Below, one piece after another: positions 39,623 to 52,451 of a stretch of DNA of 64,000 nucleotides (position 1 is its first letter; each line of letters begins with the position of its first letter). The notes beneath the pieces were generated by a model. That model saw only the letters and a list, made by a program, of their open reading frames with translations, did no database searches and was not told the origin of the DNA. The translations under genes were made by a program, and so were the position numbers. The stretch is from Limnoperna fortunei (Eukaryota; Mollusca; Bivalvia; Mytilida; Modiolidae): assembly GCA_944474755.1 (NCBI GenBank), contig OX104119.1, forward strand, positions 87,300,896 through 87,364,895, in the 5' to 3' direction.

Positions 39623-40425
39623 TTGATTATTCTTATATTCCTATCGTTTACTTCAGGCTAAATTATGTTTCATCAAATAGAAGAAAAAATGGTTAAATTA
39701 GAATCTATTGTTAATCTGGCTGAACTTTGACAACCTGTTAAAAGCAAATAATACTGATAATCCGTTTACCTCGCAATTAGTCAAAATTATACGTTTATAC
39801 CAAATTGTAAAAATTATTCTCATTGGTCATTCTCTTTAAATTCCATGTGTCATTCAAATTAATTTTTACATAACAAGATAGTTTATATATAGTAAAAAAT
39901 GGTAGTTAGACTGGAGAGACAGTTAGTAAATATATGTTAGATAACTTGTTATAGTATTATATGGTTCTTATTGTCAACTGTTGAAATATACGGATGTAAA
40001 TAAAACATGGAAACGTACAACGACTTCGACATTTTGAACAGATACAGCTAGTTCCCCCGAAAGACATTTAGTAACGATAGGATAACAAACATCCCGGTCA
40101 TATACGCTTTCATTGTGCTTATCAGAGTTTTAGTTTGCTTAAACTGCATGTTGCAATTACTTGATTCTCACTTATCTGTGCTTTTATTATGTGTTATTAA
40201 CCTTCTGCTTTCTCTTAATGTTCACTTGCTTTATATGTGCCTATAATATAAATGTATGCTGATATGTTAACTGTAGACCTGCGCTCCATAAAGTGCTCTA
40301 ATATGAATCCCTGTGAAAATAAGAATCCTCTTGAGGGATTTTCTGTATATAACAGATGTGTAGACAGCATTCTTTTTATAAATAGCGCTGTAACATTACC
40401 ACTTCGTGCGATACCCTTTATCTGT
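39623..40425. other. Unique AT-rich region without a recognisable gene
   Basis: About 800 bp between the LINE 3' end and the 37-bp satellite. It contains only short open frames. The one at 40252-40443 runs into the satellite and has no recognisable domain. No RNA gene or inverted repeat is evident. Confidence 0.55.
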
Positions 40426-43400
40426 CAGTGCTGGGTATTGTGACTGTTCCCATGCCTACTCCCAGTGTTGGGTATTGTGACTGTTCCCATGCCTACTCCT
40501 AGTGCTGGGTATTGTGACGGTTCCCAGGCCTACTCCCAGTGTTGGGTATTGTGACAGTTCCCATGCCTACTCCCAATGCTGGGTATTGTGACGGTTCCCA
40601 AGCCTACTCCCAATGCTGGGTATTGTGACAGTTCCCATGCCTACTCCCAATGCTGGGTATTGTGACGGTTCCCATGCCTACTCCCAATGTTGGGTATTGT
40701 GACTGTTCCCAGGCCTACTCCCAGTGTTGGGTATTGTGACGGTTCCCAGGCCTACTCCCAGTGTTGGGTATTGTGACGGTTCCCAATCCTACTCCCAGTG
40801 TTGGGTATTGTGACGGTTCCCAGTCCTACTCCCAGTGTTGGGTATTGTGACGGTTCCCAGGCCTATTCCCAGTGTTGGGTATTGGGACGGTTCTCGGGCC
40901 TACTCCCAGTGTTTGGTATTGTGACTGTTCCCAGGCCTACTCCCAGTGTTGGGTATTGTGACGGTTCTCAGGCCTACTCCTAGTGCTGGGTATTGTGACG
41001 GTTCCTAGGCCTACTCCCAGTGTTGGGTATTGTGACGGTTCTCAGGCCTATCCCAGTGTTGGGTATTGTGACTGTTCCCAGGCCTACTCCCAGTGTTGGG
41101 TATTGTGACGGTTCCCAGGCCTATTCCCAGTGTTTGGTATTGTGACTGTTCCCAGTCCTACTCACAGTGTTGGGTATTGTGACGGTTCCCAGGCCTATTC
41201 CCAGTGTTGGGTATTGGGACGGTTCTCAGGCCTACTCCCAGTGTTGGGTATTGTGACGGTTCCCAGGCCTACTCCCAGTGTTGGGTATTGTGACGGTTCT
41301 CAGGCCTACTCCCAGTGTTTGGTATTGTGACAGTTCTCAGGCCTACTCCCAGTGTTTGGTATTGTGACGGTTCCCAGGCCTACTCCCAGTGTTGGGTATT
41401 GTGACGGTTCTCAGGCCTACTCCCATTGTTGGGTATTGTGACGGTTCTCAGGCCTACTCCCAGTGTTTGGTATTGTGACAGTTCCTAGGCCTACTCCCAT
41501 TGTTGGGTATTGTGACGGTTCTCAGGCCTACTCCCAGTGTTTGGTATTGTGACTGTTCCCAGGCCTATTCCCAGTGTTGGGTATTGTGACGGTTCCCAGT
41601 CCTACTCCCAGTGTTGGGTATTGTGACGGTTCTCAGGCCTACTCCCAGTGTTGGGTATTGTGACGATTCCCAGGCCTACTCCCAGTGTTGGGTATTGTGA
41701 CGGTTCCCAGGCCTACTCCCAGTGTTTGGTATTGTGACAGTTCCTAGGCCTATTCCCAGTGTTGGGTATTGTGACGGTTCCCAGGCCTATTCCCAGTGTT
41801 GGGTATTGTGACGGTTCCCAGGCCTACTCCCATTGTTGGGTATTGTGACGGTTCTCAGGCCTACTCCCAGTGTTGGGTATTGTGACGGTTCTCAGGCCTA
41901 CTCCCAATGTTGGGTATTGTGACGGTTCCCAGGCCTACTCCCATTGTTGGGTATTGTGACGGTTCCCAGGCCTACTCCCAGTGTTGGGTATTGTGACGGT
42001 TCCCAGGCATATTCCCAGTGTTGGGTATTGTGACGGTTCTCAGGCCTATTCCCAGTGCTGGGTATTGTGACGGTTCTCAGGCCTATTCCCAGTGTTGGGT
42101 ATTGTGACGGTTCTCAGGCCTACTCCCATTGTTGGGTATTGTGACGGTTCCCAGGCCTACTCCCAGTGTTTGGTATTGTGACAGTTCCTAGGCCTACTCC
42201 CAGTGTTGGGTATTGTGACGGTTCCCAGGCATATTCCCAGTGTTGGGTATTGTGACGGTTCTCAGGCCTATTCCCAGTGCTGGGTATTGTGACGGTTCTC
42301 AGGCCTATTCCCAGTGTTGGGTATTGTGACGGTTCTCAGGCCTACTCCCATTGTTGGGTATTGTGACGGTTCCCAGGCCTACTCCCAGTGTTGGGTATTG
42401 TGACGGTTCCCAGGCTTACTCCCAGTGTTGGGTATTGTGACAGTTCCCAGGCCTACTCCCATTGTTGGGTATTGTGACGGTTCCCAGGCCTACTCCCAGT
42501 GTTGGGTATTGTGACGGTTCCCAGGCTTACTCCCAGTGTTGGGTATTGTGACAGTTCCCAGGCCTACTCCCAGTGTTGGGTATTGTGACGGTTCCCAGGC
42601 CTACTCCCAGTGTTGGGTATTGTGACGGTTCCCAGGCTTACTCCCAGTGTTGGGTATTGTGACAGTTCCCAGGCCTACTCCCATTGTTGGGTATTGTGAC
42701 GGTTCCCAGGCCTACTCCCAGTGTTGGGTATTGTGACTGTTCCCAGGCCTACTCCCAGTGTTGGGTATTGTGACGGTTCCCAGGCCTACTCCCAATGTTG
42801 GGTATTGTGACAGTTCCTAGGCCTACTCCCATTGTTGGGTATTGTGACGGTTCCTAGGCCTACTCCCAGTGTTGGGTATTGTGACGGTTCCCAGGCCTAC
42901 TCCCAGTGTTGGGTATTGTGACGGTTCCTAGGCCTACTCCCAGTGTTGGGTATTGTGACGGTTCTCAGGCCTACTCCCAGTGTTGGGTATTGTGACGGTT
43001 CCTAGGCCTACTCCCATTGTTGGGTATTGTGACGGTTCCCAGGCCTACTCCCAATGTTGGGTATTGTGACAGTTCCTAGGCCTACTCCCAGTGTTGGGTA
43101 TTGTGACGGTTCCCAGGCATACTCCCAGTGTTGGGTATTGTGACGGTTCTCAGACCTACTTCCAGTGTTGGGTATTGTGACGGTTCTCAGGCCTACTCCC
43201 AGTGCTGGGTATTGTGACGGTTCCCAGGCTTACTCCCAGTGTTGGGTATTGTGACGGTTCTCAGACCTACTCCCAGTGTTGGGTATTGTGACGGTTCTCA
43301 GGCCTACTCCCAGTGCTGGGTATTGTGACGGTTCTCAGACCTACTTCCAGTGTTGGGTATTGTGACGGTTCTCAGGCCTACTCCCAGTGTTGGGTATTGT

Positions 43401-46400
43401 GACGGTTCCCAGGCCTACTCCCAGTGCTGGGTATTGTGACGGTTCTCAGACCTACTTCCAGTGTTGGGTATTGTGACGGTTCTCAGGCCTACTCCCAGTG
43501 TTGGGTATTGTGACGGTTCCCAGGCCTACTCCCAGTGCTGGGTATTGTGACGGTTCTCAGACCTACTTCCAGTGTTGGGTATTGTGACGGTTCTCAGGCC
43601 TACTCCCAGTGTTGGGTATTGTGACGGTTCTCAGGCCTACTCACAGTGTTGGGTATTGTGAAGGTTCTCAGGCCTACTCCCAGTGTGGGGTATTGTGACG
43701 GTTCTCAGACCTACTCCCAGTGCTGGGTATTGTGACGGTTCTCAGGCCTACTCCCAGTGTTGGGAATTGTGACAGTTCATAGGCCTACTCCCCGTGTTGG
43801 GTATTGTGACGGTTCTCATTCCTTCTCCCAGTGCTGGGTATTGTGACGGGTCTCATGCCTTCTCCCAGTGTTGGGTATTGTGACGGGTCTCATGCCTTCT
43901 CCCATTGCTGGGTATTGTGATGATTCCCAGGCCTACTCCCAGTGTTGGGTATTGTGATGGTTCCTAGGTCTACTCTCAGAGTTGGGTATTGTGACGGTTC
44001 CCAGGCTTACTCCCAGTGTTGGGTTATTGTGATGGTTCCTAGGTCTACTCCCAGTGTTGGGTATTGTGACGGCTCTCAGGCCTACTCCCAGTGTTGGGTA
44101 TTGTGACGGTTCCTAGACCTACTCCCAGTGCTGGGTATTGTGACGGTTCCCAGGCCTACTCTCAGTGCTGGGTATTGTGACGGTACCCAGGCCTACTCAC
44201 TGTGTTGGGTATTGTGATGGTTCCCAGGCCTACTCCCAGTGTTGGGTATTGTGATGGTTCCTAGACCTACTCCCTGTGTTGGGTATTGTGACGGTTCCCA
44301 GTGTACTCCCAGTGTTGGGTATTGTGACGGTTCCTAGACCTACTCCCAGTGTTGGGTACTGTGATGGTTCCCAGTGTACTCCCAGTGTTGGGTATTGTGA
44401 CGGTTCCCAGGCCTACTCCCAGTGTTGGGTATTGTGACGGTTCCCAGTGTACTCCCAGTGTTGGGTATTGTGACGGTTCCTAGACCTACTCCCAGTGCTG
44501 GGTATTGTGACATGTCTCATGACTTCTCCCAGTGTTGGGTATTGTGACGGGTCTCATGCCTTCTCCCATTGCTGGGTATTTTGATGGTTCCCAGGCCTAC
44601 TCCCAGTGTTGGGTATTGTGACGGTACCTAGGTCTACTCCCAGTGTTGGGTATTGTGACGGTTCCCAGGCCTACTCCCAATGTTGGGTATTTTGATGGTT
44701 CCTAGGTCTACTCCCAGTGTTGGGTATTGTGATGGTTCTCAGGCCTACTCCCAGTGTTGGGCATTGTGACGGTTCCCAGTGTACTCCCAGTGTTGGGTAT
44801 TGTGACGGTTCTAAGACCTACTCCCAGTGTTGGGTATTGTTACGGTTCTCAGGCCTACTCCCAGTGTTGAGTATTGTGACGGTTCTCAAGCCTACGCCCA
44901 GTGTTGAGTATTGTGACGGTTCCCAATCCTACTCCCAGTGCTGGGTATTGTGACGGTTCCCAAGCCTACTCCCAGTGTTGGGTATTGTGACGGTTCTCAG
45001 ACCTACTCCCAGTGTTGGGTATTGTGACGGTTCTCAGACCTACTTCCAGTGTTGGGTATTGTGACGGTTCTCAGGCCTACTCCCAGTGCTGGGTATTGTG
45101 ACGGTTCCCAGGCTTACTCCCAGTGTTGGGTATTGTGACGGTTCTCAGACCTACTCCCAGTGTTGGGTATTGTGACGGTTCTCAGGCCTACTCCCAGTGT
45201 GGGGTATTGTGACGGTTCTCAGACCTACTCCCAGTGCTGGGTATTGTGACGGTTCTCAGGCCTACTCCCAGTGTTGGGAATTGTGACAGTTCATAGGCCT
45301 ACTCCCCGTGTTGGGTATTGTGACGGTTCTCATTCCTTCTCCCAGTGCTGGGTATTGTGACGGGTCTCATGCCTTCTCCCAGTGTTGGGTATTGTGACGG
45401 GTCTCATGCCTTCTCCCATGGCTGGGTATTGTGATGATTCCCAGGCCTACTCCCAGTGTTGGGTATTGTGATGGTTCCTAGGTCTACTCTCAGAGTTGGG
45501 TATTGTGACGGTTCCCAGGCTTACTCCCAGTGTTGGGTTATTGTGATGGTTCCTAGGTCTACTCCCAGTGTTGGGTATTGTGACGGCTCTCAGGCCTACT
45601 CCCAGTGTTGGGTATTGTGACGGTTCCTAGACCTACTCCCAGTGCTGGGTATTGTGACGGTTCCCAGGCCTACTCTCAGTGCTGGGTATTGTGACGGTTC
45701 CCAGGCCTACTCACTGTGTTGGGTATTGTGATGGTTCCCAGGCCTACTCCCAGTGTTGGGTATTGTGATGGTTCCTAGACCTACTCCCTGTGTTGGGTAT
45801 TGTGACGGTTCCCAGTGTACTCCCAGTGTTGGGTATTGTGACGGTTCCTAGACCTACTCCCAGTGTTGGGTACTGTGATGGTTCCCAGTGTACTCCCAGT
45901 GTTGGGTATTGTGACGGTTCCCAGGCCTACTCCCAGTGTTGGGTATTGTGACGGTTCCCAGTGTACTCCCAGTGTTGGGTATTGTGACGGTTCCTAGACC
46001 TACTCCCAGTGCTGGGTATTGTGACATGTCTCATGACTTCTCCCAGTGTTGGGTATTGTGACGGGTCTCATGCCTTCTCCCATTGCTGGGTATTTTGATG
46101 GTTCCCAGGCCTACTCCCAGTGTTGGGTATTGTGACGGTTCCTAGGTCTACTCCCAGTGTTGGGTATTGTGACGTTTCCCAGGCCTACTCCCAATGTTGG
46201 GTATTTTGATGGTTCCTAGGTCTACTCCCAGTGTTGGGTATTGTGATGGTTCTCAGGCCTACTCCCAGTGTTGGGCATTGTGACGGTTCCCAGTGTACTC
46301 CCAGTGTTGGGTATTGTGACGGTTCTAAGACCTACTCCCAGTGTTGGGTATTGTTACGGTTCTCAGGCCTACTCCCAGTGTTGAGTATTGTGACGGTTCT

Positions 46401-48391
46401 CAAGCCTACGCCCAGTGTTGAGTATTGTGACGGTTCCCAATCCTACTCCCAGTGCTGGGTATTGTGACGGTTCCCAGGCCTACTCCCAGTGTTGGGTATT
46501 GTGACGGTTCTCAGACCTACTCCCAGTGTTGGGTATTGTGACGGTTCTCAGACCTACTTCCAGTGTTGGGTATTGTGACGGTTCTCAGGCCTACTCCCAG
46601 TGCTGGGTATTGTGACGGTTCCCAGGCTTACTCCCAGTGTTGGGTATTGTGACGGTTCTCAGACCTACTCCCAGTGTTGGGTATTGTGACGGTTCTCAGG
46701 CCTACTCCCAGTGCTGGGTATTGTGACGGTTCTCAGACCTACTTCCAGTGTTGGGTATTGTGACGGTTCTCAGGCCTACTCCCAGTGTTGGGTATTGTGA
46801 CGGTTCCCAGGCCTACTCCCACTGCTGGGTATTGTGACGGTTCTCAGACCTACTTCCAGTGTTGGGTATTGTGACGGTTCTCAGGCCTACTCCCAGTGTT
46901 GGGTATTGTGACGGTTCTCAGGCCTACTCACAGTGTTGGGTATTGTGAAGGTTCTCAGGCCTACTCCCAGTGTGGGGTATTGTGACGGTTCTCAGACCTA
47001 CTCCCAGTGCTGGGTATTGTGACGGTTCTCAGGCCTACTCCCAGTGTTGGGAATTGTGACAGTTCATAGGCCTACTCCCCGTGTTGGGTATTGTGACGGT
47101 TCTCATTCCTTCTCCCAGTGCTGGGTATTGTGACGGGTCTCATGCCTTCTCCCAGTGTTGGGTATTGTGACGGGTCTCATGCCTTCTCCCATTGCTGGGT
47201 ATTGTGATGATTCCCAGGCCTACTCCCAGTGTTGGGTATTGTGATGGTTCCTAGGTCTACTCTCAGAGTTGGGTATTGTGACGGTTCCCAGGCTTACTCC
47301 CAGTGTTGGGTTATTGTGATGGTTCCTAGGTCTACTCCCAGTGTTGGGTATTGTGACGGCTCTCAGGCCTACTCCCAGTGTTGGGTATTGTGACGGTTCC
47401 TAGACCTACTCCCAGTGCTGGGTATTGTGACGGTTCCCAGGCCTACTCTCAGTGCTGGGTATTGTGACGGTTCCCAGGCCTACTCACTGTGTTGGGTATT
47501 GTGATGGTTCCCAGGCCTACTCCCAGTGTTGGGTATTGTGATGGTTCCTAGACCTACTCCCTGTGTTGGGTATTGTGACGGTTCCCAGTGTACTCCCAGT
47601 GTTGGGTATTGTGACGGTTCCTAGACCTACTCCCAGTGTTGGGTACTGTGATGGTTCCCAGTGTACTCCCAGTGTTGGGTATTGTGACGGTTCCCAGGCC
47701 TACTCCCATTGCTGGGTATTGTGATGGTTCCCAGACCTACTCCCAGTGTTGGGTATTGTGACGGTTCCCAGGCCTACTGCCAGTGTTGGCTATTGTGATG
47801 GTTCCTAGGTCTACTCCCAGTGTTGGGTATTGTGACGGTTCTCAGGTCTACTCCCAGTGTTGGGTATTGTGACGGTTCCTAGACCTACTCCCTGTGTTGG
47901 GTATTTTGATGGTTCCTAGGTCTACTCCCAGTGTTGGGTATTGTGACGGTTCTCAGGCCTACTCCCAGTGCTGGGTATTGTGATGGTTCCTAGACCTACT
48001 CCCAGTGTTGGGTATTGTGACGGTTCCCAGTCTACTCCCAGTGTTGGGTATTGGGACGGTTCCCAGTCTACTCCCAGTGTTGGGTATTGTGACGGGTCTC
48101 ATGCCATCTCCCATTGCTGGGTATTGATATGGTTCCCAGGCCTACTCCCAGTGTTGGGTATTGTGACGGTTCTCAGACGTTCTCCCAGTGTTGGGTATTA
48201 TGACGGTTCCTAGACCTAATCCCAGTGTTGGGTATTGTGACGGGTCTCATGCCTTCTCCCTGTGCTGGGTATTGTGACGGGTCTCATGCGTTCTCCCATT
48301 ACTGGGTATTTTGATGGTTCCCAGGCCTACTCTCAGTGTTGGGTATTGTGATGGTTCCTAGGTCTACTCCCAGTGTTGGGTATTGTGATGG
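40426..48391. repeat. 37-bp satellite array, left arm, about 215 copies
   Basis: Tandem 37-bp units, gttgggtattgtgacggttc then ccaggcctactcccagt, with frequent variants: ttccc/ttctc/ttcct, gcctac/acctac/gtctac, agtgtt/agtgct/attgtt, and shorter 'cccagtgtactc' units. Plus frames carry tga in most units, so open frames are short and artefactual. Higher-order blocks of about 1514 bp occur: identical stretches begin near 44717 and 46231, and the marker tactccccgtgttggg lies near 43788, 45300 and 47073. The array is cut at 48391 by an LTR retrotransposon and resumes at 57523. Confidence 0.97.
48387..48391. repeat. 5-bp target-site duplication (gatgg) of the outer LTR element
   Basis: gatgg at 48387-48391 precedes the TG of the left LTR. 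The same gatgg at 57523-57527 follows the CA of the right LTR and is also satellite sequence. Five bases is usual for Ty3/gypsy integrases. Confidence 0.92.
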
Positions 48392-49575
48392 TGTCAAGTA
48401 AAACCGAGTTTATTCCGGTTGATTATATTATTTAAAGAAAACAAGAAAATCCACAACTAAATATATTTACATATAACACAATTACAGTATATAACATTAA
48501 AATACCCCCCGAAATGTAATAACAAAAAATAATAGACGTCTAAATGTCTTATTGTTCGTTTCACTGATCAGTTAACACCAAGTCCAGTTTGCGCTGTTGA
48601 AACACAAAACACCAATTCTCCGTCTAAGTGACTTCTTATCCTCTGTCGTCCTAACGCACCGTCGTCCTTGCGACCATTTATACGTCGTTGTCTTTCGACT
48701 TAAACACGTGATCCATGCGACTATTTAGGTGCTCCATCGTCCAAGTGACCACCTATGCTTTGACCTGATAAAATAGTACACAACTATCAATATCAAATAC
48801 TATAATGTGCCTGAATACGCACAGTACAATTCTATCAACTAAAATGTAATAACTCAATGCATATTTTATGTCCGAGTACACACAGTACTACAACCTAATA
48901 CATGTTATGTCCGAGTACACACAGTACTACAACCTAATACATGTTATGTCCGAGTACACACAGTACTACAACCTAATACATGTTATGTCCGAGTACACAC
49001 AGTACTACAACCTAATACATGTTATGTCCGAGTACACACAGTACTACAACCTAATACATGTTAAATGTTATATTGTGCCTGAATACGCACCAACAAATGT
49101 TTACAACGTTTTGGACTCCGTGCTTTGTTTACCAAGAAACTTTCAATCTAGCGCTATTGTATGCAATACGAAAACAATATCTCAAAATACAAGGTAAAAT
49201 ATTTCAACCCCAAATACGAAATTGCAAATTACATGCTTACAGAAAATATCATAGAAGCTAACTGTTTAAAATACGCAAGTATGCGTTTAACAAATAAATT
49301 TCTCACTTACCTCAGATATCGTGCGTTCAATCCAGTGGGTGCATATCGTCTGTCCTGACTATCAACTAGTCAACCCAACACTAAGAAAAACCCGTGCAAC
49401 CAAGTATATATATTGACCACAAGAAACCTGTTTAACAAGTTTACGATTCTGAATATAGCTTCGGTGTGTTCGACTGAGATTAAGGCGTTGTTTACCGTAG
49501 CTATTCTAATAATTAATGAACATATATACACAAAATATACATAACAATTATATGCTGTGAAATAGGTTCGTGGCA
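48392..49575 (-). repeat. 3' LTR of the outer element (left copy)
   Basis: 1184 bp, plus-strand ends tgtcaagtaa...ttcgtggca. It matches the right copy at 56339-57522 except at about seven positions (for example aactcaatg versus aactctatg, tttctcac versus tttatcac, gtggca versus gtgaca at the inner/outer end). As the element is on the minus strand this is the 3' LTR. It contains five copies of a 39-bp direct repeat. Confidence 0.93.
48867..49061. repeat. 39-bp direct repeat, five copies, inside the 3' LTR
   Basis: Five consecutive units of atgtccgagtacacacagta then ctacaacctaatacatgtt. The same five units are in the other LTR at about 56814-57008, one of them with a c (gagtacccac). Tandem repeats in the U3 part of LTRs often act as enhancers. 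That role is only inferred here. Confidence 0.9.
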
Positions 49576-49578
49576 ACA

Positions 49579-49587
49579 CCTTCCCCT
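49579..49587 (-). promoter_or_regulatory. Polypurine tract of the outer element
   Basis: On the minus strand the sequence is aggggaagg followed by tgt, immediately upstream of the 3' LTR. A purine run in this place primes plus-strand DNA synthesis in LTR elements. Confidence 0.75.
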
Positions 49588-49638
49588 ACGGAAAGTGTAA
49601 TACACTGTAAACATCACAACCTAGTTCACAGAAGAAAA

Positions 49639-51051
49639 CTAAAGGCGACTTAGACAATCAGCACCAACGTTGTCACTGCCTTTAATAGCAACTATCCGAA
49701 ACCTGTAAGGTTGCAGAATAAGAGCCCACCGCATTAGCCGAGCATTGGTCACTTTTGCCCTGTCGAGATAAATCAAGGGCTGATGGTCCGTCTCTAACAA
49801 AAACTCCTGTCCATATAGGTATCTTTGGAACTTCTGGATCGCCCAGACAATTGCCAGACACTCTTTCTCAATTGTGGCATAGGCAAGCTCTGCCTGTTTT
49901 AGTTTTCTACTTGCATAAGCAATGGGCATTTTGTTACCGTCTTCGTCTTGCAATAATACTGCTCCAATTCCCTTTCCCGACGCATACGTCTGTAATATAA
50001 AAGGTTTACTAAAATCGGGAAGTTTCAAAACAGGTGATTTTGTAAGGGAATTCTTTAGATACTGGAATGCATGTTCATGTGCCTCTGACCATTGAACCTT
50101 GTTTGGCATACCTTTTTTTGTAAGATCTGTCAGTGGCACTGCAATTTGTGCGAAATTCGGTATAAACTTACGATAGAAACCTACCATACCTAAAAATGAC
50201 TTGATTTGTCTTTTTGTCTCTGGTCTAGTTACTTTACTGAAAGCATCTACTTTACCTTCATCAGGTCTTAATCTTTCACCACCAACCAAATGTCCCAAAC
50301 ACTCAATAGTACTAAAGCCAATGTAGCACTTACTTGGTTTTGCCGTTAAATGAGCTTTCCGGAGACGCAATAACAACTCACGTAATATAAGAAGGTGATG
50401 TTGAAATGTCATTGTATAGATGATTATGTCGTCAACAAAGTTTTCTATATTTTCCATTCCATCGAGTAATTTTCTCATAAGTTTACTAAAGCTTGCTGTT
50501 CCATTTACAAGACCGAAAGGCATAGTTCTAAATTGGAAAAGACCTTTAGCTGTCTGAAATGCAGTAATTGGTTTAGCTGTCTCTGTTAAAGGGAGCTGCC
50601 AGTAACCTTTGGTCAGATCAAGTTTTGATATAAACATGTGACTAGACATTTTCGCAATAACTTCTTCAGGATTTGGCATCGGCTCTGCGTCAAAAATTGT
50701 GATTCTATTAATAGCTCTAAAATCGATACATAACCGATTAGTATTGTCTCTCTTTTTAACAATGACAACAGGAGAACAATATGGACTTTCTGATCTTTCT
50801 ATTACATTCAGTTCAATCATTTTATCGACTTCCTGATTTACCACACTCTGCATTGTAAACGGCAATGGATACTGTTTAGATCTGATGGGAACAGTCGTTG
50901 ATAGTTTAATGTCATGTTTAGCAAGATTAGTGTAGCCTGGTAGATCGGACAAAACGTCTGGAAATGAATTTAATACATCTAATAGAGATGCTGTTTCCTC
51001 ACTACTAAGTTCAGGATTTATGTGAACATTACCTGGACCTTCTGACGCTTG
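49639..51051 (-). pseudogene. Reverse transcriptase-RNase H part of the outer pol
   Basis: About 470 native codons. The open frame extends another 33 codons to 51150, but those come from the nested LTR. Along that 503-residue frame: RT from about residue 90 (IRSKQYPLPF), LDLTKGYWQL with the first catalytic Asp at 178, TMPFGLVNGTASF at 209-221, FVDD at 238-241, FLGMVGFYRKFIPNF at 319-333. RNase H starts at about 380: the usual T-D-A-S is T-Y-A-S, with Tyr389 in place of the first catalytic Asp; the E in TIEKE (428) and D in ETDHQPL (455) are kept, and NVGADCLSR at 494-502 ends the domain. There is no integrase after it; integrase lies upstream. It continues in frame from the integrase remnant across the nested insertion. 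Confidence 0.88.
51048..51051. repeat. 4-bp target-site duplication (cttg) of the nested element
   Basis: cttg at 51048-51051 adjoins the left nested LTR and cttg at 53022-53025 follows the right one. Removing the element and one cttg gives a continuous reading frame of the outer pol, which supports these borders. Confidence 0.85.
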
Positions 51052-51530
51052 TGACGTGTTGGGGAAACTAGCACGTAGATGCGAGAGATAACCGAGATGT
51101 GAAAATTCAACTTTTATATTAAGCAAATGCAATAAGCAAATAAAATGCACAGTAAATAAAAGAGTTCAAATACAAACGGAATGTCCAGTACTATTGCACT
51201 ATACGGAAAATCCCGGTATAATTATAAACTGTTAAGATTCCTTACGGCTGCCGCAAAGTAAACTTTCGGATATCCGAACTGTCTAACAAATATTTCTGTC
51301 GACTTTTATATCAAAGTTCAAAACAAGTTGTCACTCACACCTGTCATGTCGAGACCTGTTAATTAGTTATCACAACAGAGTACATTAAACTAAAAGAAAA
51401 TTAAGTTGAGCCTAATCTTATAATCCGTTAATTGAAATGTTAATTAAAACGTAAAAGTCATAAATAGAAATTGTTTGATATTCTTTAAAATGATATTTCC
51501 TCATATTTTGTACAATTTTACACCATGACA
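51052..51530 (-). repeat. 3' LTR of the nested element (left copy)
   Basis: 479 bp, plus-strand ends tgacgtgttggggaaac...acaccatgaca. Identical to 52543-53021 except one base by eye. It starts inside the outer pol at a cttg site and supplies the first 33 codons of the apparent RT open frame. Confidence 0.93.
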
Positions 51531-51544
51531 ACTCTTCCCTCCTC
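51531..51544 (-). promoter_or_regulatory. Polypurine tract of the nested element
   Basis: Minus-strand gaggagggaagagt directly beside the 3' LTR, an almost pure purine run in the position expected for plus-strand priming. Confidence 0.8.
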
Positions 51545-51566
51545 CGGTTAGACTCTGTCCCAGAGT

Positions 51567-52451
51567 CTAAGGAAAAGTTATTGCACCTGTTCTATACGCA
51601 TATCCAATAAATCTACGTTTCACGTGTCCTCTCCGTTTTCCAGTACCGCGTCCTCGGTCTTCGGGATTTGAATATGGAACATTCGTGAAAGTAACATGAT
51701 GATGACGATGTTTCATTTCTTGTTGGTGATCGTTTTCTATTAAACTTTTGTAGTGTTTTATCCTATCCAAAAGACTTTGATTTTCTGCTACAAGTTTATC
51801 CCGTGTCTCCTGAAATTCATAATTAACTTGAATAAATATATCACATTTTTCCTTTAGTTCGTTTATATGTTCTTCTTGTTGTTTGTGTAAATGTCGTACA
51901 ATTATATTGTCTTCTTGAAGCTCTTTATTATTCCTTTTCAGTTTTTCGTTTTCCTCACAAAGTTTGTCTTTGTGCTGTTGAGAAGTCTGTAGCTGTTGTT
52001 TTAACCCTGTTATTTCCTTCACTAGTCCGTTGATGTGAGCGTCCGTTTCTTCTGTGTCGTTAATTTCTTCAATACAGTGATTTAAATATTTAATCTCCTC
52101 TTTTAAGCTTTGAATTTCTAATCTTGAACCATATTGAAATCTAGACACTTCTCTCCAAAATTCGGAATCGTCCAAACTGAAAAATGGAAAGTTCGAACAG
52201 GTTTTCTGCTTCATGAATTTCTCCAAACGCAATGTATCTCTTGCAAGATTTTTCGCAGATTTCTGTTTTCTTGTATTAGACTTACAATCTTTAATATAAT
52301 GTCCAAACTCTCTACACTTAAAGCATCGAAAATACTTATTTCTGTTAATGGGTAATCTTGATGATCGGTAAAAGTTACTATTCTGAGATGGAAGATACTT
52401 AGGTATGCCAGGCGAACATCGCCAACCCCACATTGGTAATCCAAACTCCAT
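51567..52451 (-). CDS. Gag-like zinc-knuckle and coiled-coil protein of the nested element
   Basis: 294 codons from the ATG at 52449-52451; an in-frame extension to 52493 has no ATG. From that ATG, an N-terminal region rich in Pro, Trp and Asn (MEFGLPMWGWRCSPGI), then a CCHC zinc knuckle CFKCREFGHYIKDC at residues 43-56, typical of retroviral-type nucleocapsids. A long predicted coiled coil follows at about 110-242, rich in Glu, Lys, Gln and Leu heptads, then a His-rich stretch (KHRHHHVTF) and a basic RG-rich tail (EDRGRGTGKRRGHVKRR). No capsid major homology region, protease or RT is seen. The knuckle lying before the coiled coil is unusual for Gag, where it normally comes last. It probably packages the element RNA. 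The frame is intact, consistent with recent activity. It could instead be a captured host coiled-coil gene joined to a knuckle. Confidence 0.7.
   Translation of the reverse strand: MEFGLPMWGWRCSPGIPKYLPSQNSNFYRSSRLPINRNKYFRCFKCREFGHYIKDCKSNTRKQKSAKNLARDTLRLEKFMKQKTCSNFPFFSLDDSEFWREVSRFQYGSRLEIQSLKEEIKYLNHCIEEINDTEETDAHINGLVKEITGLKQQLQTSQQHKDKLCEENEKLKRNNKELQEDNIIVRHLHKQQEEHINELKEKCDIFIQVNYEFQETRDKLVAENQSLLDRIKHYKSLIENDHQQEMKHRHHHVTFTNVPYSNPEDRGRGTGKRRGHVKRRFIGYAYRTGAITFP

Noticed and set aside
48392..49575. 1184-bp repeats as a segmental duplication of host DNA
   Set aside because: TG...CA ends, 5-bp target duplication, adjacent primer site and purine tract, and the coding region between them identify LTRs.
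51100..51150. Start of the RT frame at 51150 (MHFICLLHLLNIK) as the true N-terminus
   Set aside because: These 33 codons are nested-LTR sequence; the same bases occur in the other nested LTR next to unrelated sequence.
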